Shown here: in pieces, positions 1 to 8,200 of the stretch
Layout of the letters: the number at the start of each line of letters is the position of its first letter
How positions within the stretch are numbered: the stretch's first letter is position 1
From: Planctomycetota bacterium
Lineage (GTDB): Bacteria; Planctomycetota; PLA2; JAEUHO01
Length of the DNA: 8,649 bases
NCBI GenBank assembly: GCA_026647295.1
Contig: JAPKHB010000150.1
Span: forward strand, 1 to 8,649
Direction of reading: 5' to 3'
The notes under the pieces: model-generated
What the model was told of the DNA's origin: nothing
The model's input: the letters and a program-made list of their open reading frames with translations, nothing else
The model's database searches: none
Program-made: the position numbers and the translations under genes

Positions 1-1
1 G

Positions 2-979
2 TTCACGGTGGCGGTGGCCGAGGCCTACCTGCGCGCGTTGGAGGCCGAGGAGATCTGGCGCAACGAGGAGGCGGCCTACGCCAGCCTCTCGCAACTCGTC
101 CTGGAACAGGCCGAGAAGGCGCAGGCCGGCCGCATCCCCGAGTTCCTCGTGGACCAGGCCCGCCAGGACCTCCTGCGCAGCGACGACCGGCGCCAGCGCG
201 AACGGGCGGCCTACGAGCGGGCGCTCGACCAGTTGAAGCTCGACCTGGGCGTGCCGGTGGACCAGCCGCTGGAGCCCGACCCCGGCGTGCTGGCGGCCCT
301 GGGCGCCGCGGACGAGGGGCCGGCCCCCGCGGCGGCCGTCGCCACGGCGCTCGACGCGCGGCTGGACCTGCGCAACGCGCGCGACCAGGAGGACGACGCC
401 CGGCGCAAGGTGGCGGTGGCCCGCGACGCGCTGCGCGCCCGGGTGGACCTCACGCTGGGCGCGGAACTCACGACGCCGGGCGAGGCGCCGCTGGACTTCG
501 GCCGGGCCGCCCCGACCGGGGGCGTGGGCCTGGACGTCGACCTTCCGCTGGAGCGCACGGCCGAGCGCAACGCCTGGCGCGCGGCCCAGCTCGCCGCCAC
601 GCAGGCCGCCCGCGCGCGCGAGCGCCTCGAGGACCAGGTCGCGCTCGAGGTGCGCGAGGCCGCGCGGCGCCTGGACCAGGCGGCGCGCAGCCGCCAGATC
701 CAGACGGAGGGCGTGCGGCTGGCCGAACGCCGGGTGGAGAGCACCGCGCTGTTCCTGGAGCAGGGCGACGCGACCATCCGCGACCGGCTGGAGGCCGAAG
801 ACGCCCGGCGCCAGGCGCGCAACGCCCTGACCACCGCCCGCGTGGACCACTTCCTCGCCCGGCTGCGCCTGGCCAGCGACCTGGGCACGCTGCGGGTGGA
901 CGGCGCGGGCGGTTGGACGCTGCTCCCCGAGCCCCCGCCCCCGCCCCAGAATGGGGGGTTTCCGGAGCCCGTGAAGTGA
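2..979 (+). CDS. TolC-like outer membrane efflux protein (5' partial)
   Basis: This is the C-terminal part of an outer-membrane factor of the TolC/OEP family, the exit duct of tripartite pumps and type I secretion systems. The frame is open to the left edge, so the GTG at 8 is probably internal. About 325 residues are visible against a usual 430-480, so the signal peptide and first part lie outside. The visible part is long amphipathic Ala/Arg/Glu/Leu-rich helices. The second half-repeat opens with the family-typical ALDARLDLRNAR (about residues 113-124 from the GTG at 8), followed by short beta-strand stretches (VDLTLGAEL, GVGLDVDLPLE) and another long helical pair. The C-terminus is proline-rich (a run of five Pro), which is unusual but sits after the folded part. 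Its stop overlaps the start of the adaptor gene, and an ABC pump follows, which supports the assignment. Substrate unknown. Known: family fold. Inferred: pairing with the downstream genes. Confidence 0.85.
   Translation, partial: FTVAVAEAYLRALEAEEIWRNEEAAYASLSQLVLEQAEKAQAGRIPEFLVDQARQDLLRSDDRRQRERAAYERALDQLKLDLGVPVDQPLEPDPGVLAALGAADEGPAPAAAVATALDARLDLRNARDQEDDARRKVAVARDALRARVDLTLGAELTTPGEAPLDFGRAAPTGGVGLDVDLPLERTAERNAWRAAQLAATQAARARERLEDQVALEVREAARRLDQAARSRQIQTEGVRLAERRVESTALFLEQGDATIRDRLEAEDARRQARNALTTARVDHFLARLRLASDLGTLRVDGAGGWTLLPEPPPPPQNGGFPEPVK
964..967 (+). promoter_or_regulatory. Ribosome binding site for the adaptor gene (GGAG)
   Basis: A GGAG lies inside the end of the TolC-like gene, 8 bases before the GTG at 976. 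This spacing favours GTG 976 over the in-frame TTG at 913 as the adaptor start. The extra 21 residues from TTG 913 look like an out-of-frame reading of the TolC-like tail. Confidence 0.55.
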
Positions 980-2742
980 CCCACCCGCCGCCCCGCTCCC
1001 CCGCCGAGGCCGGCCGCACGGCCCTTCCGGTGCTGCTCCTCCTCCTGGTCGCCGCCGCCGGCGGCGGCGCCTGGGCGCTGGGCCTGTTCGGGCTGGGAGC
1101 CGAGGAGGGCATCGGCGTGCCGCTCTCGTCCCCGCTCGTACCGGGCCCGCTGCGCATCTCGATCCTCGAGACGGGCGAACTCGAGAGCCTGGAGCCGGTG
1201 ACCGTGCTCTCGCCGGTGGAGGGCCAGGCCACGATCGACTACATCGTGCCCGAGGGAACGGTGCTCACCGAGGCGGACGTCGCCGCGGGCACCGTGATCG
1301 TGCGCCTGAACACCAGCGAGGTGCAGGAGAAGAAGGATCGCCAGCACCGCGAGTGGACCGACGCCACCGCCGCGCTGGCCAACGCGCGGGCCAACCTCGA
1401 GATCCAGCTCGACCAGAACCAGAGCGACCTGCGCACGCGGCGCCTGGAGGTGCGCTTCACGACGCTGGACCTGGAGCGCTACGTCGGCCAGGAGTTGGCC
1501 GAGGCGCTGATGGCCTTCACCCTGCCCCCGCCCGACGCCGGGCCCGGCGGGCTCTCGCCCGACGAGGCCCTGCGGCGGGAGGTCGTCGCCGTGCTCGGCG
1601 ACCCGCGGCTCGCGGGGGAGGCCCGCCAGCGCCTGCGCGAACTCGAGAGCGAGATCCAGCTCGCCGAGGAGGAACTGCGCCGGGCGGAGGACAAGCTCAA
1701 GCACTCCGAACGCCTGGAGGCCAAGGGCTACGTGAGCCGCGAGGACCTGGAGGCCGACCGGCTCGCCTTCCAGCGGCGCACCATCGAGCGCGAGCGGGCC
1801 ATCACGGCCCGCCAGCAGTACGTGAGCTACGACTTCGTGAAGGAGGTCGCGCGGCTGTACAGCGAGCACATGAAGGCCCAGGACGAGTTGCGCCGCGCCG
1901 AACGCAGCGCCGAGGCGGTCGAGGCCAAGGCCCGCGCCGACGTCCGCGCCCGCGAGGAGCAGGAGGGCATCACCCGCCAGCGCTACGAACGCTACGTGGC
2001 CATGGAGGCGGCGTGCGAGATCCGCGCGCCGGCCGCGGGCCTGGTGGTGTACGGCTCCACGGGCCAGGAACGCGGCTGGCGGGGCCGCGAGCGCATCGAG
2101 CGCAACGCCCAGGTCCGCGAGCGCCAGGAGATCCTGCGGATCCCGCGCCCCGGCGACCTCGGGGCCAAGGTGAGCGTGCACGAGAGCCGGGTCGAGGCCG
2201 TGCGCGCCGGCCAGCGCGCCTGGGTCATGGTCGGGGCGCGCACCGAGCGGCGCCTGGCGGGCCGGGTGCGCACCGTGGCCAACATGGCCGATTCGCAGAG
2301 TTCCTGGTGGAACCCCGACCTCAAGGTCTACACCTGCCAGATCTCCTTCGACGAGCCGCAGCCGGACCTCAAGCCCGGCATGAGCGCGCAGATCGAGATC
2401 GTCATCGACGAGTTGGAGGACGTCCTGGCGGTGCCCCTGCAGGCGGTGGGCGGCTCGCGGGCCCGGCCGCTGGTCTACACGTGGGACGAGTCGGCCGGCG
2501 CGCCCGTCCCCCACGCGGTGACGCTCGGCCGCGCCAACGACCACCTGGTCGAGGTGCGCGCGGGCCTCGAGCCGGGCTGGCGGGTGGTCCTCGCCCCCCC
2601 GCCCGCGCCCCCCGCCCCGGCGGGCCGCGCCGCGGCCGGGCCGGCCCGGGGGGATGCCGGCGGCGCGGGCGCGCCGGCGGCGCCGGGGGCGCCGGGGGCG
2701 GCCGGCGCGCCCCGCGGCCGGAGCGGCGGCCCGCGCCGATGA
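976..2742 (+). CDS. HlyD/MacA-family periplasmic adaptor (membrane fusion protein) with extended coiled coil
   Basis: 588 residues from GTG 976. This is the periplasmic adaptor that should link the inner-membrane ABC pump to the TolC-like duct. The N-terminus has a short cytoplasmic segment and one membrane anchor (about residues 16-38). The first half of the lipoyl/barrel-sandwich domain is about 60-112 (LSPVEGQ at 78-84). A long charged helical section follows (about 115-345), with a hairpin tip at KGYVSRED (250-257). The second lipoyl half starts at EIRAPAAGLVVYG (348-360). A beta-barrel domain and membrane-proximal part occupy about 395-540 (WNPDLKVY, LKPGMSAQIEIV, VLAVPLQAVGG). The last ~48 residues are a low-complexity Pro/Ala/Gly/Arg tail. 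MacA relatives are usually about 370-400 residues; the excess lies in the helical hairpin, an interrupting Pro/Gly segment (181-217), a charged insertion (361-383) and the tail. At the tip, an L-x6-S pattern (L247, S254) recalls the TolC-contact RLS motif, but His243 replaces its Arg. GTGA overlaps the upstream stop; ATGA overlaps the next gene. Family assignment is secure; substrate is unknown. Confidence 0.93.
   Translation: MTHPPPRSPAEAGRTALPVLLLLLVAAAGGGAWALGLFGLGAEEGIGVPLSSPLVPGPLRISILETGELESLEPVTVLSPVEGQATIDYIVPEGTVLTEADVAAGTVIVRLNTSEVQEKKDRQHREWTDATAALANARANLEIQLDQNQSDLRTRRLEVRFTTLDLERYVGQELAEALMAFTLPPPDAGPGGLSPDEALRREVVAVLGDPRLAGEARQRLRELESEIQLAEEELRRAEDKLKHSERLEAKGYVSREDLEADRLAFQRRTIERERAITARQQYVSYDFVKEVARLYSEHMKAQDELRRAERSAEAVEAKARADVRAREEQEGITRQRYERYVAMEAACEIRAPAAGLVVYGSTGQERGWRGRERIERNAQVRERQEILRIPRPGDLGAKVSVHESRVEAVRAGQRAWVMVGARTERRLAGRVRTVANMADSQSSWWNPDLKVYTCQISFDEPQPDLKPGMSAQIEIVIDELEDVLAVPLQAVGGSRARPLVYTWDESAGAPVPHAVTLGRANDHLVEVRAGLEPGWRVVLAPPPAPPAPAGRAAAGPARGDAGGAGAPAAPGAPGAAGAPRGRSGGPRR
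2596..2739 (+). repeat. Low-complexity GC-rich stretch coding the adaptor's Pro/Ala/Gly tail
   Basis: Codons for residues 541-588 of the adaptor are almost all Pro, Ala, Gly and Arg. A perfect 9-base tandem duplication (GCCGGGGGC) sits at 2682-2690 and 2691-2699, and related GGCGCC-type units surround it. This is probably a disordered periplasmic tail that grew by slippage. It is a plausible spot for sequencing error, but the frame continues to an ATGA junction that makes sense, so the frame looks correct. Confidence 0.6.
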
Positions 2743-3425
2743 CCGCGATCGTCCGGCTCGAGGGGGCGACACGCCTGTACCGGATGGGCGAGCACACGGT
2801 GCGCGCGCTGGACGGCGTGGACCTGGAGGTGCCCGAAGGCCAGTACCTGGCCGTCATGGGCCCGTCGGGCAGCGGCAAGTCCACCCTGCTCAACCTCCTG
2901 GGCTGCCTGGACCGCCCGACGACCGGCCGCTACTGGCTGGCGGGCCGCGACGTCTCGCGGCTCGACGACGCCGCCCTGTCCCGCGAGCGCAACCGCCGGC
3001 TCGGCTTCGTCTTCCAGTCCTACAACCTGATCCCCCACCTCACCGTGCTCGAGAACATCGAGGTCCCGCTCGACTACGCGGGCGTCGCCCCGCGGACGGC
3101 CCGCGAGCGCTCGACCGGACTCGCCCGCCGGATGGGGCTCGGCGAGCGCACCGACCACCGCCCCGGGCAGTTGAGCGGGGGCCAGCAGCAGCGCGTGGCC
3201 ATCGGGCGCGCGCTGGCCAACGACCCGGTCGTGCTGCTGGCCGACGAGCCGACCGGCAACCTGGACTCGGCCACGGGCCTGGAGATCCTGGACGTGCTGG
3301 ACGGGCTGTGCGCGGCCGGGCGCACGCTGATCGTCGTGACCCACGACCCCAAGGTGGCGACGCGCGCGCACCGCACGATCCACATGCTGGACGGGCGCAT
3401 CGACCGCGAGGAGCGCCGCGCGTGA
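2739..3425 (+). CDS. ABC transporter ATP-binding protein, MacB/LolD type
   Basis: 228 residues, a full-length stand-alone nucleotide-binding subunit that hydrolyses ATP on the cytoplasmic face to drive the permease encoded next. All motifs are present: Walker A GPSGSGKST (41-49), Q-loop Gln93 in FVFQSYNL, signature LSGGQ (145-149), Walker B VLLADE with catalytic Glu170, D-loop NLDS (174-177) and switch His202 in VVTHD. The order and the LLNLLGCLDRPT and ADEPTGNLDS wording are typical of the MacB/LolD/FtsE-like branch (mechanotransmission type VII ABC systems). The ATG at 2739 shares ATGA with the adaptor stop. I see no good Shine-Dalgarno at normal spacing (the nearest GGAG is 15 bases away), so translation probably depends on coupling to the adaptor. 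In E. coli MacB this domain is fused to the permease; here it is separate. Function is certain; cargo is unknown. Confidence 0.97.
   Translation: MTAIVRLEGATRLYRMGEHTVRALDGVDLEVPEGQYLAVMGPSGSGKSTLLNLLGCLDRPTTGRYWLAGRDVSRLDDAALSRERNRRLGFVFQSYNLIPHLTVLENIEVPLDYAGVAPRTARERSTGLARRMGLGERTDHRPGQLSGGQQQRVAIGRALANDPVVLLADEPTGNLDSATGLEILDVLDGLCAAGRTLIVVTHDPKVATRAHRTIHMLDGRIDREERRA
3408..3413 (+). promoter_or_regulatory. Ribosome binding site for the permease gene (GAGGAG)
   Basis: A GAGGAG lies inside the end of the ATPase gene, 8 bases before the GTG at 3422. Together with the GTGA overlap it fixes the permease start there. Confidence 0.65.
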
Positions 3426-4696
3426 GGATCCGCCGGCTGGTGCGCATGGCCTGGAAGAGCCTGTGGCTCCACCGGCTGCGCTCGCTGCTCACGGTGCTGG
3501 GCATCGTGTTCGGCGTGATGAGCGTGATCTCGATGCTCGCGATCGGCGAGGGGGTGAAGGAGGAGGCGCAGGCGCAGATCCGCCAGCTGGGCGCGAGCAA
3601 CCTCATCCTGGCCAGCGTGAAGCCGCCCGAGCCCGAGGGGGGCAACGAGGGCAACGCGCGCGTCCTCGCCTATGGCCTGCTCCGGCGCGACCTGGAGGCG
3701 ATCCGGCTCGCGATCCCCGAGGTGCGCCACGTGGTGCCGCGCCGGGACGTCCCCGTCGAGGCCTGGGTCGGGCACCGCAAGGTGCAGGCGACCTGCATGG
3801 GCACCGAACCCGAGTACCTCGCCGTCGCGGGCCTTCGGCTCGCGGGCGGGCGCTTCCTCACCCGCACCGACGGCGCCGAGCGCGCCGCCGTCTGCGTGCT
3901 CGGGGCCGAGGTCGCCCGGCGCCTCTTCGACCACCGCGACCCGGTCGGCGAACTGATCAAGGCGGGCACGCACACCTACCGGGTGGTCGGCACGCTGGCC
4001 GCCCGCGGCGAGGGCACGGGCGGCACCGCCGGCGTCGGCGGCGAGAGCGACATGGCCGTGTTCGTCCCCCTGCCCACGCTCCAGGAGCGCACGGGCGACC
4101 TGGTCCGGGTCGTCACGAGCGGCTCCATGTCCTCCGAGTCGGTCGAACTGCACCGCATCACCGTGCAGGCGGTGAGCGCCGACGAGCCCGTCGTCCAGCG
4201 CGTGGCCCAGGCCCTGCGCGCGCTGATACGCCTGCGCCACGACCGCAAGGAGGACGTGCGCCTCACGGTGCCGCAGGAACTCCTGCGCCAGGCCCGGGAA
4301 TCCAAGCGCATCTTCACGATCCTGCTCGCCTGCATCGCCGCCATCTCGCTGCTGGTCGGCGGGATCGGGATCATGAACATCATGCTCGCCACCGTCGTGG
4401 AGCGCACGCGGGAGATCGGCGTGCGCCGGGCGCTGGGGGCGGCGCGCCGGCACATCGTCGCGCAGTTCCTCGCCGAGACGGTCCTGCTCTCGGTGGGCGG
4501 CGGCGCGCTGGGCGTGGGCCTGGGCCTCCTGCTGCCCCAGGTGGTCACCTGGACGCTGGGAATGCCCACGCTCGTGCTGCCGGAGTTCCTGGTCCTGGCC
4601 TTCGGGATCTCCGCGCTCGTCGGCGTGGTGTTCGGGCTCTACCCGGCGGCGCGTGCCGCCGATCTGGACCCGGTCGAGGCGCTCCGCCACGAGTGA
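3422..4696 (+). CDS. MacB/FtsX-family ABC transporter permease
   Basis: 424 residues from GTG 3422; the inner-membrane subunit paired with the ATPase just upstream. The topology is the MacB/LolC one. One membrane helix at about 21-42 is preceded by a basic segment with WKSLWLHRLRS. A large periplasmic domain follows (about 45-295: MacB_PCD-like, with GASNLIL and a Gly-rich loop at 196-209 before FVPLPTLQER). Three more helices lie at about 296-323, 350-378 and 387-409. The FtsX core signature GGIGIMNIML...ERTREIGVRRALGA (313-340) and the C-terminal GLYPAARAADLDPVEALRHE are textbook for the family, and the length is normal. GTGA overlaps the ATPase stop. It ends the plus-strand operon and faces convergent genes 55 bases away. 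It should convert ATP-driven movement into periplasmic pumping through the adaptor and TolC-like duct. Cargo is not predictable; known relatives move macrolides, peptides, siderophores or lipoproteins. Confidence 0.95.
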   Translation: MRIRRLVRMAWKSLWLHRLRSLLTVLGIVFGVMSVISMLAIGEGVKEEAQAQIRQLGASNLILASVKPPEPEGGNEGNARVLAYGLLRRDLEAIRLAIPEVRHVVPRRDVPVEAWVGHRKVQATCMGTEPEYLAVAGLRLAGGRFLTRTDGAERAAVCVLGAEVARRLFDHRDPVGELIKAGTHTYRVVGTLAARGEGTGGTAGVGGESDMAVFVPLPTLQERTGDLVRVVTSGSMSSESVELHRITVQAVSADEPVVQRVAQALRALIRLRHDRKEDVRLTVPQELLRQARESKRIFTILLACIAAISLLVGGIGIMNIMLATVVERTREIGVRRALGAARRHIVAQFLAETVLLSVGGGALGVGLGLLLPQVVTWTLGMPTLVLPEFLVLAFGISALVGVVFGLYPAARAADLDPVEALRHE

Positions 4697-4751
4697 GTCA
4701 GCCCGACCCATGCACGAACCGGCGCGGCCACGCCCCCACGCATCGGGCGGG
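4697..4751. terminator. Convergent intergenic gap with a weak imperfect hairpin
   Basis: The only gap between the plus operon and the minus operon. GCCCG (4701-4705) can pair with CGGGC (4744-4748), and ATGC (4710-4713) with GCAT (4740-4743), leaving a 4-base bulge and a large GC-rich loop. There is no T-run on either strand. A bidirectional terminator would make sense here, but the structure is weak and could be chance in such GC-rich DNA. Confidence 0.2.
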
Positions 4752-5198
4752 CTAGGGGACCTCGGTCACGCGCACGCGGGCCCGCGGGCGCATCCCCTCC
4801 CCCATCGCGCTGGCGATCGGCAGGAGCCGAAGCGCGTGGGCCCGGCCGGGGGCGACGGCGAGGTCAAAGGCCACGTGCCCGGGCACCTCGCGCTCGAGGC
4901 GCGCCTCGGGGTCGATGCGCCAGGCCTCGGCCAGCCGCCCGGCCGGCAGCAACGGCCCCACCTCCAGCGCCCCCGGCGCGGGCGCCATCAGCTCGACCTC
5001 GACGCGCACGCGCGCGCCGGCCGGGGTGAAGGCGACCTCCGCGCCGTCGCTGCGCAGTTCGAGCCGCACGTCCACCAGGGCGGCGGCCGGCGCGTCCCGG
5101 CCCAGCAGGGTCAACGCCGCCACCCCGCCCGCGGCGAAGCCAACGGCCAGTCCCACCAGCAGGAACGCGAGCGGAACGCGGGCGCCAGGAGGGCCCAC
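4752..5198 (-). CDS. Small single-pass membrane-anchored protein, function unknown
   Basis: 148 residues from the GTG at 5198. I do not recognise the family. An N-terminal hydrophobic helix (about residues 8-32: Leu/Val/Gly/Ala-rich) is followed by about 115 residues that look beta-rich, with alternating strands such as VDVRLELRS, ARVRVEVELM, HVAFDLAV and ARVRVTEV and many Arg/Glu. This suggests a signal-anchor and a small beta-sandwich-like domain outside the cytoplasm. The gene begins 11 bases after the stop of the large propeller gene, so the two are almost certainly one transcript. An alternative start is a CTG at 5213 overlapping that stop as CTGA, adding five residues (M-N-R-P-G-V replacing the initial M). 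No clear Shine-Dalgarno separates the options. It could be a partner or anchor of the propeller protein; this is inference from position only. Confidence 0.6.
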   Translation of the reverse strand: MGPPGARVPLAFLLVGLAVGFAAGGVAALTLLGRDAPAAALVDVRLELRSDGAEVAFTPAGARVRVEVELMAPAPGALEVGPLLPAGRLAEAWRIDPEARLEREVPGHVAFDLAVAPGRAHALRLLPIASAMGEGMRPRARVRVTEVP

Positions 5199-5209
5199 CC
5201 CCGGACGGT

Positions 5210-8200
5210 TCAGGAGCCCCCCCCGGGAGCCGACTTCGCGGGGTCCTGGGGCCCCGGCGGGGGGGCTTCGGGGGCCGGCTTGTCGGGCCCGGACCCGCCT
5301 TCGGGAGGCGCACCGCCCTCGGGGGGAGCGCCCCCGTCCGGCGCCGCGCCGCCCGGCGGCGCCCCGGGGGGTGGGGACTCGCCGGGCGGGGCCTCCGCGG
5401 GCGCGGTGGATGCGAGCACCGCCACCGCGTGCACCGCCGCCGCGTGTGCGCCGGCCCGCCGCCAGCGCGGATCCTGCTCGCCCACCGCGTAGAGCCACAG
5501 GCCCCCGTCGGCGTCGCCCGCGGCGAGCCACCCGCCGTCCGGGCTCGCGCCCAGGCAGGTCACTGCCGCCGTCGGCCCCAGGAACAGCGCCCGCGGCGCG
5601 AGCGCCTGTGCGTCGATGGCCCCGATCACCCCGGTCGAGGCCGCGTAGAGCGTGGCGCCGTCGGGGCTCGCGGCGAGCGCATTGACGGCTCCCGTGCCCA
5701 TCTCGAGTTGGCCCGCGGGGGCCCCGCTGGCGTCGTAGGCCTTGAGCCCGAAGCCCTCGACGGCGGCCACGATTCGGGCGCCGTCGGGGCTCACGGCGAG
5801 CGCGGTCACCACGCCGCCGGCGGGGATCGAGAGCACCTCCATCCCGGTCTGCGTGTCCCACACCTTGACGGTCTGGTCCGCCCCCCCGGAGTACAGGCGC
5901 GCGGGGTCCAGGCCCTGCGCCAGCGCGCGCACCCCGCCGCTGTGCCCTTGGAAGGTGCGCGCCTCGCCGGGGCCGTGGGGCAGCGCCACGATCGCCTGGG
6001 TCTCCTCGAGCGCCGCGTACAGCGCGTCGGGGCCCGCCAGCAGGGCGTTCACCCGCGCCCCGGTGTCGTAGGGCTCCGCCGACGCCCACGGGTCGCCGCT
6101 CCAGCGGCGCACCGTGCGGTCTTCGCCGGCGGTGGCCAGGCCTCCGCCGGGCAGCCGCACGACGGCGCGCACGCCGCCCTGGTGGCCCGCCAGGGCCCGG
6201 GGGTCGCCGCCCGCCGCGGGGTCGAAGTCGCGCACGGTTCCGTCCGCGCCGACGCTCACCACACGCAGTCCCGCCGGGGGCGCGGGCGCCGCGGTCCCGT
6301 CGGGGGGCGGGCCGTCGGCGCCCGCCTCGGGCCCGGGCTCCGCGGTCGCCCCGGGAACCCGACGCGGGGTCGCGCCCTCCGGGGTGTAGGCGAACACCCC
6401 TTGCATGCCCCGCGCATCGCCGCCGACCAGGCGTCCCTCCACGCCCGGGTCGAAGCACAGGCTCGCGGGGATGGCCGGCGCCTCGGGCAGGACGCTGAAG
6501 GGTTCGGGCTCGGGCTCGGGGTCATCCTCCGCGCCCGCGGGCGGGGGCCTTAGGCGGTGGTCCAGCAGCGCGCGCAGGCCGTCGGCCCGCGCCACCCACA
6601 CCTCGCGGCGCTGGTCGGCGGGGTTGACAAAGCCCAGGGCCAGACGCCCCGCCGCCTCGCCGGCGCCGGGCTGCCATGCCCACGTCTCCAACTCGAAGCC
6701 CCGGAGGCTTTCGACCAGGCCCGGCCCCGCCAGGCGCACCCAGGTCGGCGGCCGCTCGGGCTTCGGGGCGTCCGGGCGCAGCAGCACGCGGCCGAACAGC
6801 CCCATCGCGTCCGAGCCGTACAGCAGCAGTCCCGAGGCGGGGTCGATCACGACGAGGCGGCCGTGGTTCCAGCCGCGCCGGGCCAGGATCTGCTCGGGCT
6901 TCTCGCCCCGGCCGGGGCGCAGGCCCTCGTCCACCCGCTTCCAGGTCTTGCCCGCGTCGAAGGTCTCGAGGACCCCGCCGTTGGGGTCTGCCGGCGCCCA
7001 GGGCAGCACGAGGCTGCGCAGCGCCACCAACCAGTGGTCGGGGTCGCTTGGATCCACCGCCAGCGCGGTGGCGTAGGTCGCCGCGGGGATACGCGGCTCG
7101 GGCGAGAGCGTCCAGGTGGCGCCCCGGTCCTTCGAGGCGGCGACCGCGCCCCCGCGGGAAAGCAGCACCCGGACCTCGGCCTCGGGGCCGGGCACGACCG
7201 CGGCGATGCGCTCCGCGCCGTCCTCGGAGGCGTAGGCCAGCGTCCAGGTGGCCCCGTCGTCCGTCGAGCGCAGCAGCCGGCGCCCCGCCACCCACCACTC
7301 GCCGGGCAGCAGGCCGGCGACGAGCACGTCGGGACCGGTCGTCAGCACGCCCACGGCCTCGAAGGTCCGGCCGTCGTCGGTCGAGCGGTACACGCGGCCC
7401 GCCGCCGAGAGCGCGAGGTGCACGCCCGTCGGGCCGACCGCGACGTTCACGATCGAGGCCGGGTGCGCCGGCAAGGCGTCGGGGGCCACGGGCGTGAACG
7501 TCGCCCCGTCGTCCGTGGACAGGTGCAGCCCCGTCTCGGGCGAGGCGAGGAAGACGCGCTTCTTCACCCGCGGGTGGATGAGGATCTCGCGCGCCAGCGC
7601 CAGGCCGTAGCCGGCCGCCGCGCCCTCGGCCGGGCCGCCCAGGGGCCGCCACTCGCGGCCGCTCTCGTCTCCCTCCAGCACGCCCCGGTCCCGGGTGATC
7701 ACCCGCAGGCGGCGTTGGTTGTGCGGGTCCTGCGCCACGAAGAGGACGTCCGCCGCGAGGATCGGCTCCTTGGCCCACTTCCGGCCGGCGTCCTTCGAGC
7801 GCCACAGGCCCGCCGAGTCGGCGAGGTACAGGTCGCGCCCGGCCTGCAGGTACTCGCTCACGTGCCGGATCTCGCGCAGGCCCTCCCCGCCGGGTGCGTT
7901 GGGCTCGAACTTGCGCCCGCGGTCGTCGCTGTACCATGCGCCGCTTCGCCCCGCGACAAGGACGTTCTTCTCGGTCTTGGGGTCGCGGCGGATCCAGAAG
8001 GTATCGTGGCCGAGCCCCGTGCCCTCCAGGTTGCTGCCGGCGATCTGCTCCCAACTCCGGCCCCCGTCCGCGGACTCGAAGAGGCCTCCGTGGTGGCGTC
8101 CATCGTTGTAGGTGCCCACCAGGAGTTGGAGCCCCTTGCGCGGATCCACGACCACCTCGTAGGCCAGGTGCGCCGAGGCGGTGCGGTCCCAGGTGTTGGT

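Noticed and set aside
913..975. In-frame TTG extension of the adaptor N-terminus
   Set aside because: It would add 21 residues read out of frame from the TolC-like tail. GTG 976 has a GGAG at 8 bases and the GTGA overlap.
211..2772. 853-residue minus-strand open frame opposite the TolC-like and adaptor genes
   Set aside because: Its composition is Arg/Ala/Gly/His-rich with no recognisable motif, and it lies opposite two clear family members. In DNA this GC-rich, long antisense frames lacking stops are expected.
3074..4711. 545-residue minus-strand open frame opposite the ATPase and permease
   Set aside because: It covers the reverse of textbook ABC genes; the translation is His/Arg/Asp-rich and shows no domain.
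5300..5400. Repeated GC-rich units that could look like a regulatory repeat array
   Set aside because: They fall in frame within the Pro/Gly/Glu tail of the propeller protein and are explained by the encoded low-complexity sequence.
6500..6520. Six-base periodic repeat (CGGGCT-like)
   Set aside because: It encodes the alternating Pro-Glu linker between sections of the propeller protein, so it is a coding microrepeat rather than a separate element.
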